64,000 nt of DNA, from contig NZ_PGFJ01000002.1 of assembly GCF_002797815.1 (NCBI RefSeq), forward strand, positions 124,001-188,000, in the 5' to 3' direction. The notes under the pieces were generated by a model. The model saw only the letters and a program-made list of their open reading frames with translations. It was not told the origin of the DNA and made no database searches. Position 1 is the first letter of the stretch; each line of letters opens with the position of its first letter. This DNA comes from Mucilaginibacter auburnensis (GTDB lineage: Bacteria > Bacteroidota > Bacteroidia > Sphingobacteriales > Sphingobacteriaceae). The translations under genes and the position numbers were made by a program. Shown one piece after another: positions 1-7,950 of this stretch.

Positions 1-690
1 GCAGGGCTTACCCCACAACTCCTGATGCAAACGCCAGCCCTGCACAGTCATTTGCTTGCGTACAAAATCAGCCTTCAACTGTCTGAAATCGTGCGCGGTT
101 TTTATGCCCCGTTCAACCAGTTTATTGTAATAGGCTAACCCCACCCCCCAAACATCTTCAATAGGAAAATTTAAAACCGTTTCATCTATTTTCTCTGGTG
201 TATCTAACAGCAAGTAAGGTCGCTTCTGCTTTTTTGCTGCTTTATTAGCTAATTTTGCTAACGATAAAGTTGGCCCTACTCCAATAGTGATAGGCAACCC
301 AGTATGACGCATTACGTTAGCGCTTATTGTTGCAGCATGTTTATCCAGATCAATGCCTTGAATATTACCCAAAGCCATAAAAGCTTCGTCAATGCTATAA
401 ACCATCAACGTATAAGTGTATCGGGCCAGGTTATTCATAAGCCTCGCACTCATATCTGCATACAACGGGTAATTGCTGCTGAAAATAACCGCGTTATGTT
501 CTTTTAAATTTTTGCGTACAATAAACTCTGCATCAGCCATTTTTATACCAATGGCTTTAGCCTCGTTACTGCGCGCAATAACACATCCATCATTGTTAGA
601 CAAAACCACCACTACCTTGCCCTCTAATTCGGGCCTGAACAGGCGCTCACAGCTTACGTAGCAATTGTTGATGTCAACATGTGCAAACAC
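1..690 (-). CDS. umuC: Y-family DNA polymerase, UmuC-like (3' end outside window)
   Basis: Error-prone translesion polymerase subunit (Pol V catalytic type). The 230 visible residues are open to the window edge, so the little-finger and C-terminal regions are missing. The N-terminus (MFAHVDINNCYVSCERLF) is the classic Y-family palm start: Asp6 is the first metal ligand and SIDEAF supplies Asp101 and Glu102. The start is GTG at 690; no in-frame ATG fits, and GGGAGG lies just upstream as a ribosome-binding site. It overlaps the end of the UmuD-like gene by 17 bases, so the two are translationally coupled. Family assignment is firm; whether it is a UmuC or an ImuB/DinB relative follows from the UmuD-like neighbour. 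Confidence 0.93.
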   Translation of the reverse strand, partial: MFAHVDINNCYVSCERLFRPELEGKVVVVLSNNDGCVIARSNEAKAIGIKMADAEFIVRKNLKEHNAVIFSSNYPLYADMSARLMNNLARYTYTLMVYSIDEAFMALGNIQGIDLDKHAATISANVMRHTGLPITIGVGPTLSLAKLANKAAKKQKRPYLLLDTPEKIDETVLNFPIEDVWGVGLAYYNKLVERGIKTAHDFRQLKADFVRKQMTVQGWRLHQELWGKPC

Positions 691-1108
691 GGGCGTACCT
701 CCCTATTTTATGTTGTGGCTGCAAAACCGGATTAAGCGTTAAGGTTACCACCCCCCAACAGTTAAAGTTTTGCGTTTGATTAATAATAATACAATCGGCA
801 GGTTTGCCTGCGCGGAGTTCCAGATGATTGGCTACCGGCACATATTCACGGGTATAAAAATCGCCTTCATGATAAAACACTACAATGCTACCGCTAACCG
901 GCGTAAGGGTACGGTCAATCACCAGAACGTGCTCTGGCAAAATGTGGTACGCCGTCATGGCATCGCTGCCCATCCGCATAAAAAAGGTATTGTCGGGGTC
1001 AATTACTATTATCTCACTTACATCAAGTTCGGGTTCCTCATAAGTAAGCATTGGCAACCTGAAACCTAACACATCCCTCTTTGCCCGCTGTTTTTTTACC
1101 CTTAACAT
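674..1108 (-). CDS. umuD: UmuD/LexA-type S24 family protein, catalytic residues replaced
   Basis: Partner subunit of the UmuC-type polymerase. The ATG at 1108 is preferred to a TTG 21 bases upstream, giving 144 residues. The fold is recognisable: the VLG near residue 14 matches the Cys-Gly/Ala-Gly cleavage site, followed by a beta region, FFMRMGSDAM and GDFYTREY. In UmuD/LexA the nucleophile is the Ser of GDSM and the general base is the Lys of FTVK. Here the aligned positions are Ala50 (GSDAM) and Arg87 (TRE), so self-cleavage by the normal Ser-Lys dyad looks impossible. Ser48 is two residues off the canonical position. It probably acts as a constitutive accessory subunit; that is inference. 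umuC follows with a 17-base overlap. Confidence 0.85.
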   Translation of the reverse strand: MLRVKKQRAKRDVLGFRLPMLTYEEPELDVSEIIVIDPDNTFFMRMGSDAMTAYHILPEHVLVIDRTLTPVSGSIVVFYHEGDFYTREYVPVANHLELRAGKPADCIIINQTQNFNCWGVVTLTLNPVLQPQHKIGRYARVCTC

Positions 1109-1126
1109 AATTACTAATATTTTTAG

Positions 1127-1134
1127 CAAATATA
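1127..1134 (-). promoter_or_regulatory. Putative -7 box upstream of umuDC
   Basis: TATATTTG on the minus strand matches the Bacteroidota -7 consensus TAnnTTTG and lies about 20 bases before the umuD ATG. I could not find a good TTTG/TTG -33 element at the usual distance, so this is a single-box assignment. Confidence 0.4.
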
Positions 1135-1326
1135 TAAATCAGAGATTTTTTACAGCATGGTGTTTAAAAAAACTATCGATGGCAATTATAGCAAATAGCT
1201 CTAAGCAATAATCTGCTGTATAAATGTCAACAGTAATGAAAATAGGTACTATAATATTTTCTTAACCAAAACGAAAACATTTCTTCCTAAACCTAAGTTA
1301 TTCCATTAACAATTAATATCTACGTT

Positions 1327-1797
1327 ATGGAAAACAACACATGGAGCAATGATCAGAACCAGCGTTCTGATATGCAAAACGAGAACAATCAGCAAAATAA
1401 TCAACAGCAAGGCTTTGGCAGCAGTCAGGAAATGCAATCCAACAATGATCCGGGCAACCCAAGCAGCGGTGCGCAGGGAAGTTTTGATGCGCAGAATCCA
1501 AACATAAAACGCGAAGAATGGAGCCACGGCGCCCTAAGCAACCAGGAGCAGCAAAGCAATATTGACGCGGGCAACGGCGGCGCGCTGCAAGGTGAGCAAA
1601 ACCGTGATTCGGGCCAAAGCGGTCAGGATTATATGCAAGGCAACCGCCAGGAACAACAAAGTAACAACATGAACCAATACCGCGATCAGGATACCATGAG
1701 CAACGACGAGGAATGGGAAATGGATGACGACAGCGATGATATGAGTGACGATGATATGAATCGTGACGATATCGACGATGAAAGAAATGTGCTGTAG
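1327..1797 (+). CDS. Low-complexity Q/N/D-rich hypothetical protein
   Basis: A 156-residue protein with no recognisable domain. It is dominated by Asn, Gln, Ser, Gly and Asp, has no Cys, no signal peptide and no hydrophobic segment, and should be intrinsically disordered. The last 30 residues are strongly acidic (EMDDDSDDMSDDDM and following), so the chain runs from polar to acidic. No operon partner: umuDC diverges upstream and a repeat element follows. Similar disordered proteins are common as stress-related orphans in soil Bacteroidota, but no function can be read here. The sustained codon structure and ATG start support a real gene. Confidence 0.65.
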   Translation: MENNTWSNDQNQRSDMQNENNQQNNQQQGFGSSQEMQSNNDPGNPSSGAQGSFDAQNPNIKREEWSHGALSNQEQQSNIDAGNGGALQGEQNRDSGQSGQDYMQGNRQEQQSNNMNQYRDQDTMSNDEEWEMDDDSDDMSDDDMNRDDIDDERNVL

Positions 1798-1811
1798 GTA
1801 ATAATTTATTC

Positions 1812-2016
1812 AGGGGTTAGTCAGTTGGTTTAGCATACGGATTAACCCCTCCCTGCCATCCCAAGGGAGGGATATTTGACAAGTTTTTTATCGTACTTTA
1901 TTCCGTCGAATCCTTCCTTGGGGAAGGGTGCGGCTGACTGTGATGTGGCGGGAAGGGGTTAATGAAGCGACTTATTTCGTATGCGGATCCCCCCCCTTCC
2001 CTCCCGAGGGAGAGAT
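1812..2016. repeat. Decayed inverted-repeat element with nested GC-rich hairpins
   Basis: Two arms match in inverted orientation. The left arm at 1833-1859 (GCATACGGATTAACCCCTCC...) matches the reverse complement of about 1940-1985 (GCATACG, 13 extra bases, ATTAACCCCTTCCCGCC). Inside and beside it are short hairpins: CCCTCCC/GGGAGGG at 1850-1871, CCTTCC-TTGG-GGAAGG at 1911-1926 and CTCCC-GA-GGGAG at 2001-2012. AGGGGTTA at 1812 also pairs with TAACCCCT at 1843-1850. It contains no ORF. This resembles dispersed REP/MITE-like intergenic repeats and may also end transcription of both flanking genes. Confidence 0.6.
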
Positions 2017-2018
2017 AG

Positions 2019-2705
2019 TTAAACCATCAAAAGTTGTTTTACTAATTCTGGTATACCCACAGTGGCCTTCTCCTCTATCTTTATCAAATTACTCACCCTT
2101 ACATCAGGTATTTCGGGGTCAACAATGTATTTGGGTACATCGCGCGGCACGGCATTGATGAGTCCTGCTGCGGGGTAAACGGCCAGCGACGATCCAATCA
2201 GTATAAAAATATCCGCCTCGGCACAAATGCGTATGGCAGGCTCAATCATCGGCACCGCCTCGCCAAACCAAACTACATGCGCCCGCAATTGCGATCCCAA
2301 TTCGCACAACTCCCCCATCTTCAGCTCCCAACCATCTATGGGATAAGTCAACTCCGGGTTAATACTTGACTGCGACTTAGTAATAATGCCATGCAGATGC
2401 AAGACATTAGCCGAGCCTGCCCGCTCATGCAGATCGTCAATATTTTGGGTAATAATAGTTACATCGTATTGCTCTTCCAATGCAACCAACGCTTTGTGGG
2501 CTACGTTAGGCTCAGCTTCCAATACGTTCTTTCGGCGCATGTTGTAAAATTCCTGCACCAGGGCGGGATTAGCGGCCCAGGCCTCGGGCGTGGCCACTTC
2601 TTCAATGCGGTAGCCTTCCCACAATCCGTCATAACCGCGAAATGTTTTTAATCCGCTTTCGGCGCTTATGCCTGCGCCTGTCAATACCACTATTTTCTTT
2701 TTCAT
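2019..2705 (-). CDS. cobB: NAD-dependent protein deacylase, sirtuin (CobB/SIRT5 class)
   Basis: Sir2-family enzyme removing acyl groups from lysines with NAD+. The start is ATG at 2705 (MKKKIVVLTGAGIS); upstream in-frame codons continue into the neighbouring gene and lack homology. Motifs are GAGISAESGLKTFR (NAD binding, residues 10-23), TQNIDDLHE (86-94) and catalytic His105 in HLHG. Tyr54 and Arg57 in EFYNMRR form the YxxR pair of class III sirtuins that favours succinyl/malonyl substrates. The usual four zinc-binding cysteines are absent: the segment after the catalytic His has only one Cys. The length of 228 residues is normal for the compact bacterial class. It is 67 bases downstream of the DUF6580 gene and may be read through from the B12 operon. 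Confidence 0.92.
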   Translation of the reverse strand: MKKKIVVLTGAGISAESGLKTFRGYDGLWEGYRIEEVATPEAWAANPALVQEFYNMRRKNVLEAEPNVAHKALVALEEQYDVTIITQNIDDLHERAGSANVLHLHGIITKSQSSINPELTYPIDGWELKMGELCELGSQLRAHVVWFGEAVPMIEPAIRICAEADIFILIGSSLAVYPAAGLINAVPRDVPKYIVDPEIPDVRVSNLIKIEEKATVGIPELVKQLLMV

Positions 2706-2772
2706 TACTATTAAAACGAAAAAAGCGACCGGGTTAGATCCGTTCGCTTTTAAAATATAAAACTTTTTAGGG

Positions 2773-3351
2773 TTAAAGCGCCAGTTCGGTACGCGGGCGT
2801 AATGCACTGAATTTCTTCTTCGCCAACTCAAAACCGCCAAATAAAATCAAACCAAATACGGCATCGCCAAACAGCATATTACGTTCAAATTCAATAGCGT
2901 TATAAAGAGATTCGGCATAACCTGCAAGTGTTTTAGGGTAAAGTCCGCCGGCATCATTTATCCATGGCATATCCATTATTAACCAGTGTATGGTTACCGG
3001 CGCCAGCAAAATAAGTACTGATGTACCTATGTTGATCTCTTTAATTAACGAACCTACCAGTATAGTTAATGAGAAACATACGCAGTTCCAAAAGGTATCG
3101 CCGGTAAAAAACATCCACGTATGGCTGTACAGGTAGTTGATCACTACATCGCTGGCGTATAAGGATAGTAACACCACGGCGTAAGCTTTCCATTTGTCGG
3201 CAAAGTAAACGCCGCCAAACATGGCTATGGCACCAACCGGACTAAAGTTACTCATCCATTTATACTCATAGCTAACAAAACGCATGGCTGTAGCCGCAAT
3301 GATCATGAGAATAAGTACAACGGTGCGCAGGTTAATTTTTTGTAGTGACAT
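2773..3351 (-). CDS. DUF6580 family integral membrane protein
   Basis: A 192-residue membrane protein with about five to six hydrophobic segments (near residues 8-25, 40-55, 58-75, 85-103, 108-126 and 160-175). The pattern MRFVSYEYKWMSNFSPVGAI near the N-terminus fits the DUF6580 family. It is the last gene of the cobalamin-riboswitch operon, 56 bases after the propeller lipoprotein. Size and topology resemble the substrate-binding S components of ECF vitamin transporters, so a role in cobalamin or cobalt passage across the inner membrane is an attractive inference. No ECF ATPase is encoded nearby. Confidence 0.75.
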   Translation of the reverse strand: MSLQKINLRTVVLILMIIAATAMRFVSYEYKWMSNFSPVGAIAMFGGVYFADKWKAYAVVLLSLYASDVVINYLYSHTWMFFTGDTFWNCVCFSLTILVGSLIKEINIGTSVLILLAPVTIHWLIMDMPWINDAGGLYPKTLAGYAESLYNAIEFERNMLFGDAVFGLILFGGFELAKKKFSALRPRTELAL

Positions 3352-3407
3352 ATACGTATTGTGTGGCGCAAAATTACTTATTTATTATGGTATACAAAAC
3401 CTCTTGT

Positions 3408-4469
3408 TTACTTAGTAACAAAGGCAATTTTACCGGGATTGATCCCAACTGTAAAATCAAGTTGCTTTTGCCCCGAAACGTTAAAAGCATAAGCTTTACC
3501 GTTGGATGAAAAATCTGTAATACTGGTAACAAATAACAAGCCGTTAACACTATCAAACGCAAATGCATAAGGTGTGCCTATATTTGTTCCATCCGTTATA
3601 AAACTGGCACGCTCTAATGTTTGGGTACGTGCATTATACATGGCAATTTTTTTGTCGGCAGTGGCATAAAAAACAAAATCGCCCTGTGCCATTAACGGCT
3701 GCGGATAACCTAATGCCAGATCTGTTTGTGTTCTTACCTCATCTGTATTAGCATTAATTACCGTCATACCGCCACTCACCTGACCGTAATCACCTATTGA
3801 CAATACATAAACATTGTTATATCTATCAGCCACCACGCTTACCGGGTTAACTGTTACATTTATCTTTTTGGTTTCACTTAAGGTGGCAAGGTCAATAACC
3901 GATACTGTTTTATCAAAGTTGCTGTTTACATCCAAACCACCTGAATTTGCTACATATAGTTTTCCGTTAGATATTGCCATTTGCTCGGGGTTACGGCCAA
4001 CTGTAATGGTTTTAGTAATGGTAAGCGATGTGGTATCAATTACAGAAACTGTACCATCGTACGAGTCAACAAATGCGTTTTTGCCGTAAAACACCACATA
4101 ACGTGGTTGGTAAATATTAATCTGCCTAATAAGCTTTGCAGTTTTTTTGTTGGTGATATTTAGCTTCCCGCTATTATTTACAACAATGTACATTTTGCTG
4201 CCGTAGATGCCCAAATCGTTACCGGTATCTCCTAAGGTATTGGCGTTAGAAGCAAGGTAAATGTCGGCGGTGGTAGCGCGGGTGGCATAATCAAAATAAG
4301 TTAAGGTGCTGTTATCGTGACCAAAACCTCCCTGGTTAAGCACATATGCCCCGGCGTTTGTTTCTACCGGGCCTATCGGATCAGGTGTTGGGTCGTTTTT
4401 ACTACATGATGCCAATACCGATGCAATGGCTAATGTAATGAGGAGGTAGTTGCGTTTAAATTGTTTCAT
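3408..4469 (-). CDS. YncE/DUF5074-like beta-propeller surface lipoprotein
   Basis: A 353-residue lipoprotein: a hydrophobic signal ends in a lipobox (VLASCSKN, Cys21), followed by a Pro/Asp-rich linker and a seven-bladed YVTN-type beta-propeller with repeats such as GSKMYIVVNNSGKLNI, NGKLYVANSGG and VIDTTSLTITKTI. Encoded 8 bases after the BtuB-like receptor under the same cobalamin riboswitch. In Bacteroidota, surface propeller lipoproteins often partner TonB receptors, so capture or handover of corrinoid at the cell surface is the likely role (inference). No enzymatic motif is visible. Confidence 0.82.
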   Translation of the reverse strand: MKQFKRNYLLITLAIASVLASCSKNDPTPDPIGPVETNAGAYVLNQGGFGHDNSTLTYFDYATRATTADIYLASNANTLGDTGNDLGIYGSKMYIVVNNSGKLNITNKKTAKLIRQINIYQPRYVVFYGKNAFVDSYDGTVSVIDTTSLTITKTITVGRNPEQMAISNGKLYVANSGGLDVNSNFDKTVSVIDLATLSETKKINVTVNPVSVVADRYNNVYVLSIGDYGQVSGGMTVINANTDEVRTQTDLALGYPQPLMAQGDFVFYATADKKIAMYNARTQTLERASFITDGTNIGTPYAFAFDSVNGLLFVTSITDFSSNGKAYAFNVSGQKQLDFTVGINPGKIAFVTK

Positions 4470-4477
4470 GATGTATG

Positions 4478-6493
4478 TTATATAGTTATTTGAAATGAAA
4501 TTCTGAATGAGCGCCCGGGCATTGGATACCTTCTTACAACAACGTAGTTTTGATCAAAAACATTATTCACCACAGCCGAAAGTACAACCGGCAGCGAAGA
4601 AAATTTTCCTTTATAGATCAGTGAGACATCTGCCAAGGCGTAAGCCGGCAGGTATTCATCAAAGGTAGCCGTGCTGTTGTTGTTATTATAAAACCGCAGC
4701 GACGAGTACATTTGGTTATAATACAGCCCCCAACCGTTTTTGCTTACGCCTGCGTTTACGTTAAGCAGGTGCCGCGGCGTGTAAGGTAACTGATTTTGAT
4801 ACGTAGATGTTTCAGGGTCGCTAATATTCATGGCCCTTTGGTAGGAGTAATTTATAGCAATAATACCTTTATATGCGCCACCTAATTTTCCTTCTGTGCG
4901 GATGCCCACGTCTGCGCCTAGTCCTTCCGCTTTAGCTATATTGAACACTGAACCAGCGTAAACGTTAGGTGTATAAATAATTTTGTCGGTAACGCGATTG
5001 TAATAAACGTCGGTAGTTAGCGTGATATAATCTAAAATGCCTTTGAGACCTTTATTGTACACCGCGCCTACGTTATACTGATGGGCAAACTCGGGCTTGA
5101 GTTTGGTGTTGGTGATGAAGTTATAGTATAACTCATTAAAAGTTGGCACCCTGAAAATGCTTTTGTAAAATGCTCTCAACATTAAAGGCTCGCTCAATTT
5201 AAACGATGCTACCAAAGTTGGCGAAAATACATTACGATGCGGTATTGTGGTTCCGGTGGCTACGCTTTCAACCAGGTTGGTATTGAGCAGGCTGCCTTGT
5301 AGCGTAAAGCTCCCCGCTTTAAAGTTGCTTGCTATAACATTTAAAACAGTTGTACGGGTAGGATATTTGAACGAGGGTAGGTTAGCAGTCATGCTGTTGA
5401 TCACAATATCAGCGGCATAGCTTATCTCCCAGTTTTTTGCTAGCATATAGGCCACTGCTGCCGACTGATAATATTCGTGCTGCCTGAATTGCTGATCAAG
5501 ATAACCCAAAGTATTTTTAAAATTGGGATCCAAATAATGAAGATAGCTATTGGCGTATTTGGCATTGAGCATAATGCGCAGGCCATTGTCCCATTTTTTT
5601 TGATAACCCGCCTGTGCAAAGAAATCATTGTTCCATAACCTTTGCCCTTGTTGGGGCGGAACATATAAAAGTGCGGCTCCGGGCAATCCGCGGTCGGCAT
5701 GGTAATAATTTACACGAAAGTTGAATTTGCTGCTGTCATTGCCATTAAAGTACAGTGCGCCATCAACCTGTTGCGTTCGTACAGCTGCTCCTAAGCGTTC
5801 GCCCTCTGCGTAGTCGCTGCCATTATAGGTTAAATATTTGTATTTGCCGTTGGCATTTGTGGTATTCGTATTCACTATAAATGACCATTTGTTGCTTAAG
5901 CGCTGCTGCCATTGCAAATAAGGATTGATCAAGCCGAATGATCCGGCAATCAGACCCATTGTTATACGATATGGCTTTTCAGAAGTGAGCGCGGGCTTGG
6001 TTGTGTTGATGGCAATTACTGACGCCGATGCAAAGGACCGCGCAGGTATCAACAGATCTGGCGACTGCCCATTAAAGAGTGTTATAGATTGGACGTTATT
6101 AAGGTTGAATTTGCCCAGATCTATCTGGCCGTTCTCAGCATCACTAATTTGAATGCCATCTAAAAGTACAGCGGTATGATTGGCACCCAAACCACGCACT
6201 GAAACTGTTTTAAGGCCACCTACTCCCCCATAATCCTTAACGTTTACACCCGAAAAGCCGCGTAAGGCATCGGCTACGTTAAAGGCGCTGTAGCGTATAA
6301 ACTGAGATGAATTAAGTTGTTGCGCGGGCGTTATGCTTTTTAAAAGTTCGGCGCGTGATGTGGAGATGGTTACTTGCCGCAGTTTTGTCGTGTCTTGTTG
6401 AGCAGCAGCATAAAAAGGCAGTAAAGCCAACAGCATAACTGTTGTACGTTTTGCTGTCAAAATAAAATATTTAATAGTAACTGCTGTTTTCAC
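4478..6493 (-). CDS. btuB: TonB-dependent receptor, BtuB-like (cobalamin uptake)
   Basis: Outer-membrane receptor of 671 residues that imports a ligand with energy from TonB. A signal peptide ends near AAAQQDT. The plug domain follows (ALRGFSGVNVKDYGGVGG, VSVRGLGANHTAVLLDGI, residues about 80-120), then a 22-strand barrel ending in an aromatic terminal strand (RSFRISFQITI). The start is GTG at 6493: an upstream in-frame stop excludes an earlier start, and the next ATG would leave a very short signal. No carboxypeptidase-like N-terminal extension is present, unlike SusC types. The riboswitch upstream defines the substrate as cobalamin or a related corrinoid. First gene of a three-gene operon. 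Confidence 0.92.
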   Translation of the reverse strand: MKTAVTIKYFILTAKRTTVMLLALLPFYAAAQQDTTKLRQVTISTSRAELLKSITPAQQLNSSQFIRYSAFNVADALRGFSGVNVKDYGGVGGLKTVSVRGLGANHTAVLLDGIQISDAENGQIDLGKFNLNNVQSITLFNGQSPDLLIPARSFASASVIAINTTKPALTSEKPYRITMGLIAGSFGLINPYLQWQQRLSNKWSFIVNTNTTNANGKYKYLTYNGSDYAEGERLGAAVRTQQVDGALYFNGNDSSKFNFRVNYYHADRGLPGAALLYVPPQQGQRLWNNDFFAQAGYQKKWDNGLRIMLNAKYANSYLHYLDPNFKNTLGYLDQQFRQHEYYQSAAVAYMLAKNWEISYAADIVINSMTANLPSFKYPTRTTVLNVIASNFKAGSFTLQGSLLNTNLVESVATGTTIPHRNVFSPTLVASFKLSEPLMLRAFYKSIFRVPTFNELYYNFITNTKLKPEFAHQYNVGAVYNKGLKGILDYITLTTDVYYNRVTDKIIYTPNVYAGSVFNIAKAEGLGADVGIRTEGKLGGAYKGIIAINYSYQRAMNISDPETSTYQNQLPYTPRHLLNVNAGVSKNGWGLYYNQMYSSLRFYNNNNSTATFDEYLPAYALADVSLIYKGKFSSLPVVLSAVVNNVFDQNYVVVRRYPMPGRSFRISFQITI

Positions 6494-6599
6494 GCTTGCA
6501 AGTAAAACCTACAGCATAAGGAGATAGCATGGCAGAATGAGAATACGCCCAGTTGATTTAAAAAAGAGTATGTCGCATTCCAGCTTCAATCCCCGAAAG

Positions 6600-6790
6600 C
6601 TGCGAATAAAAATGCCATGGGCAGGTCTTCTGACTTGCTCCCCTCCTGCCCGGTCTTCCCGTTTTAACAGTGACCTAATTGATGGGGCGTTTGGTTATGG
6701 AGCTTACAGCTGCGGGACAGTTACAGATTTTCACCGTATTCCCTTTTAATTCCCGGTGATTTTAATACCTGCCGGGAAACCTAAAGCAGC
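6600..6790 (-). promoter_or_regulatory. Cobalamin riboswitch
   Basis: Read on the minus strand, the region contains the hallmark elements of the B12 aptamer in order: GGGAATACGGTG, AACTGTCCCGCAGCTGTAAG, GGGAAGACCGGGCAGG, and the B12 box AGCAAGTCAGAAGACCTGCC (6620-6639). GGCAGGT at 6767-6773 can pair with ACCTGCC of the B12 box as the closing stem. It lies about 125 bases before the btuB start. Adenosylcobalamin binding normally reduces translation or transcription of the downstream genes. A small stem (CAGCTT/AAGCTG) between the aptamer and the gene could belong to the expression platform. Boundaries are approximate. Confidence 0.95.
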
Positions 6791-6906
6791 GCAAAAGTAC
6801 AATAAGTATAGCTGAATGGCAAATGGCTGTTTAGCGCTGCAACTTTCGCAAAATGTATTATCACTTTCTGAAAACACAGTATAGTTTAACCTGTTAGTTA
6901 AATACT

Positions 6907-7677
6907 ATGGAAACAACAACATTAACTCCAACTATACAAGGTTATAAAAACCTTCCTTTAATAGAAGAGCCTGTCAATTTAAATTGGCCGGAAAGGTACA
7001 TCTCTATTGCATTAGGCGTAAAACTGGGTTTATCTGGCTTTAAAAATATTTTTAAAAGTCCGTTTACCAGCATATTAAAGATGAGCGCAGGTGGTTACCT
7101 ACTTAACAGAGGCATTAGCGGCCATTGCGACCTGTATGAAATGGCAGGAAAAAACACCAATGAACCCGTGGATGTGCTTATTCAATCATCATACGCTATT
7201 AATAAACCCCGACAGGAGGTTTATAACTTTTGGCGAAAACTGGACAACCTTCCACTGTTTATGAATCACCTGGAAAGTGTTGAAGTTATTGATGATAAAC
7301 GCTCACGCTGGATATTAAAGCTACCCGCGGCAATCGCTACAGTTAGCTGGGATGCAGAAATTGTTGACGATATAGATGGTGAGCTGATAGGTTGGAGCTC
7401 ATTACCCGACTCAATCATTGATAATGCCGGTAAAGTCACATTCAGCGACACAGAAGACGGCACAGGAACTATTATCGATGTCACCATCAGCTATCGCCCG
7501 CCTGCAGGTGGTTTAGGCGCAAGCTTGGCGCACATACTTAACCCGGTATTTAAAAGCATGGTTGATAAGGATGTGCAGAATTTTAAACAATATATGGACA
7601 TTGATAATGGTTTGAAGCCGATGATCAATGAAGATAAATCATCGCAATTCTTAAGTTCCAATAGCACGGTATTATAA
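6907..7677 (+). CDS. SRPBCC (START-like) protein with N-terminal DUF2892-like membrane region
   Basis: A 256-residue protein. Residues 28-75 (WPERYISIALGVKLGLSGF..., MSAGGYLLNRGISGHCDLYE) resemble the YgaP-type DUF2892 membrane hairpin. Residues about 90-235 form an SRPBCC/polyketide-cyclase domain (SYAINKPRQEVYNFWRKLDNLPLFMNHLESVEV, helix at the end near FKSMVDKDVQNFKQYMD), a hydrophobic ligand-binding fold. The combination is common in soil Bacteroidota and Proteobacteria, often stress-related; the ligand is unknown. Stands alone, divergent from the B12 operon, and is followed by a strong terminator. Confidence 0.78.
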   Translation: METTTLTPTIQGYKNLPLIEEPVNLNWPERYISIALGVKLGLSGFKNIFKSPFTSILKMSAGGYLLNRGISGHCDLYEMAGKNTNEPVDVLIQSSYAINKPRQEVYNFWRKLDNLPLFMNHLESVEVIDDKRSRWILKLPAAIATVSWDAEIVDDIDGELIGWSSLPDSIIDNAGKVTFSDTEDGTGTIIDVTISYRPPAGGLGASLAHILNPVFKSMVDKDVQNFKQYMDIDNGLKPMINEDKSSQFLSSNSTVL

Positions 7678-7702
7678 AACTTTAATGTATCCACTAACAC
7701 AA

Positions 7703-7733
7703 AAAAGGCTTTCCTAAAGGAAGGCCTTTTCAT
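7703..7733. terminator. Rho-independent terminator hairpin
   Basis: AAAAGGCTTTCCT (7703-7715) pairs with AGGAAGGCCTTTT (7718-7730) with a single mismatch, giving a 13-bp stem flanked by A and T tracts. It serves the SRPBCC gene ending at 7677. Confidence 0.85.
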
Positions 7734-7950
7734 TTTGGTCGAATTTCAACCTGCTGTAAGCAAACTATAATTCAGCATCGTTAGCGATCTTCCAGATAAA
7801 TACCGTGTTTATACCGGTAAAATTACGGTGGTTTTAACTATACAGATGTTTTTTATTGGCGATTAACTTAGTTAAGCAATACTCGCTACGTATTTCGCCA
7901 TTCATCTTAAAATATTAAAGTAAAACCTTACAACTGTAAAATTTATCACA

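Noticed and set aside
304..661. Plus-strand ORFs inside the umuC region
   Set aside because: Shadow frames of the Y-family polymerase, which shows clear catalytic motifs in the opposite frame.
1216..1233. CTGT...ACAG pair near umuDC resembling a LexA box
   Set aside because: The spacing is 10 bases, not the 8 of the E. coli box, and Bacteroidota LexA sites are not known to me in this form; likely chance.
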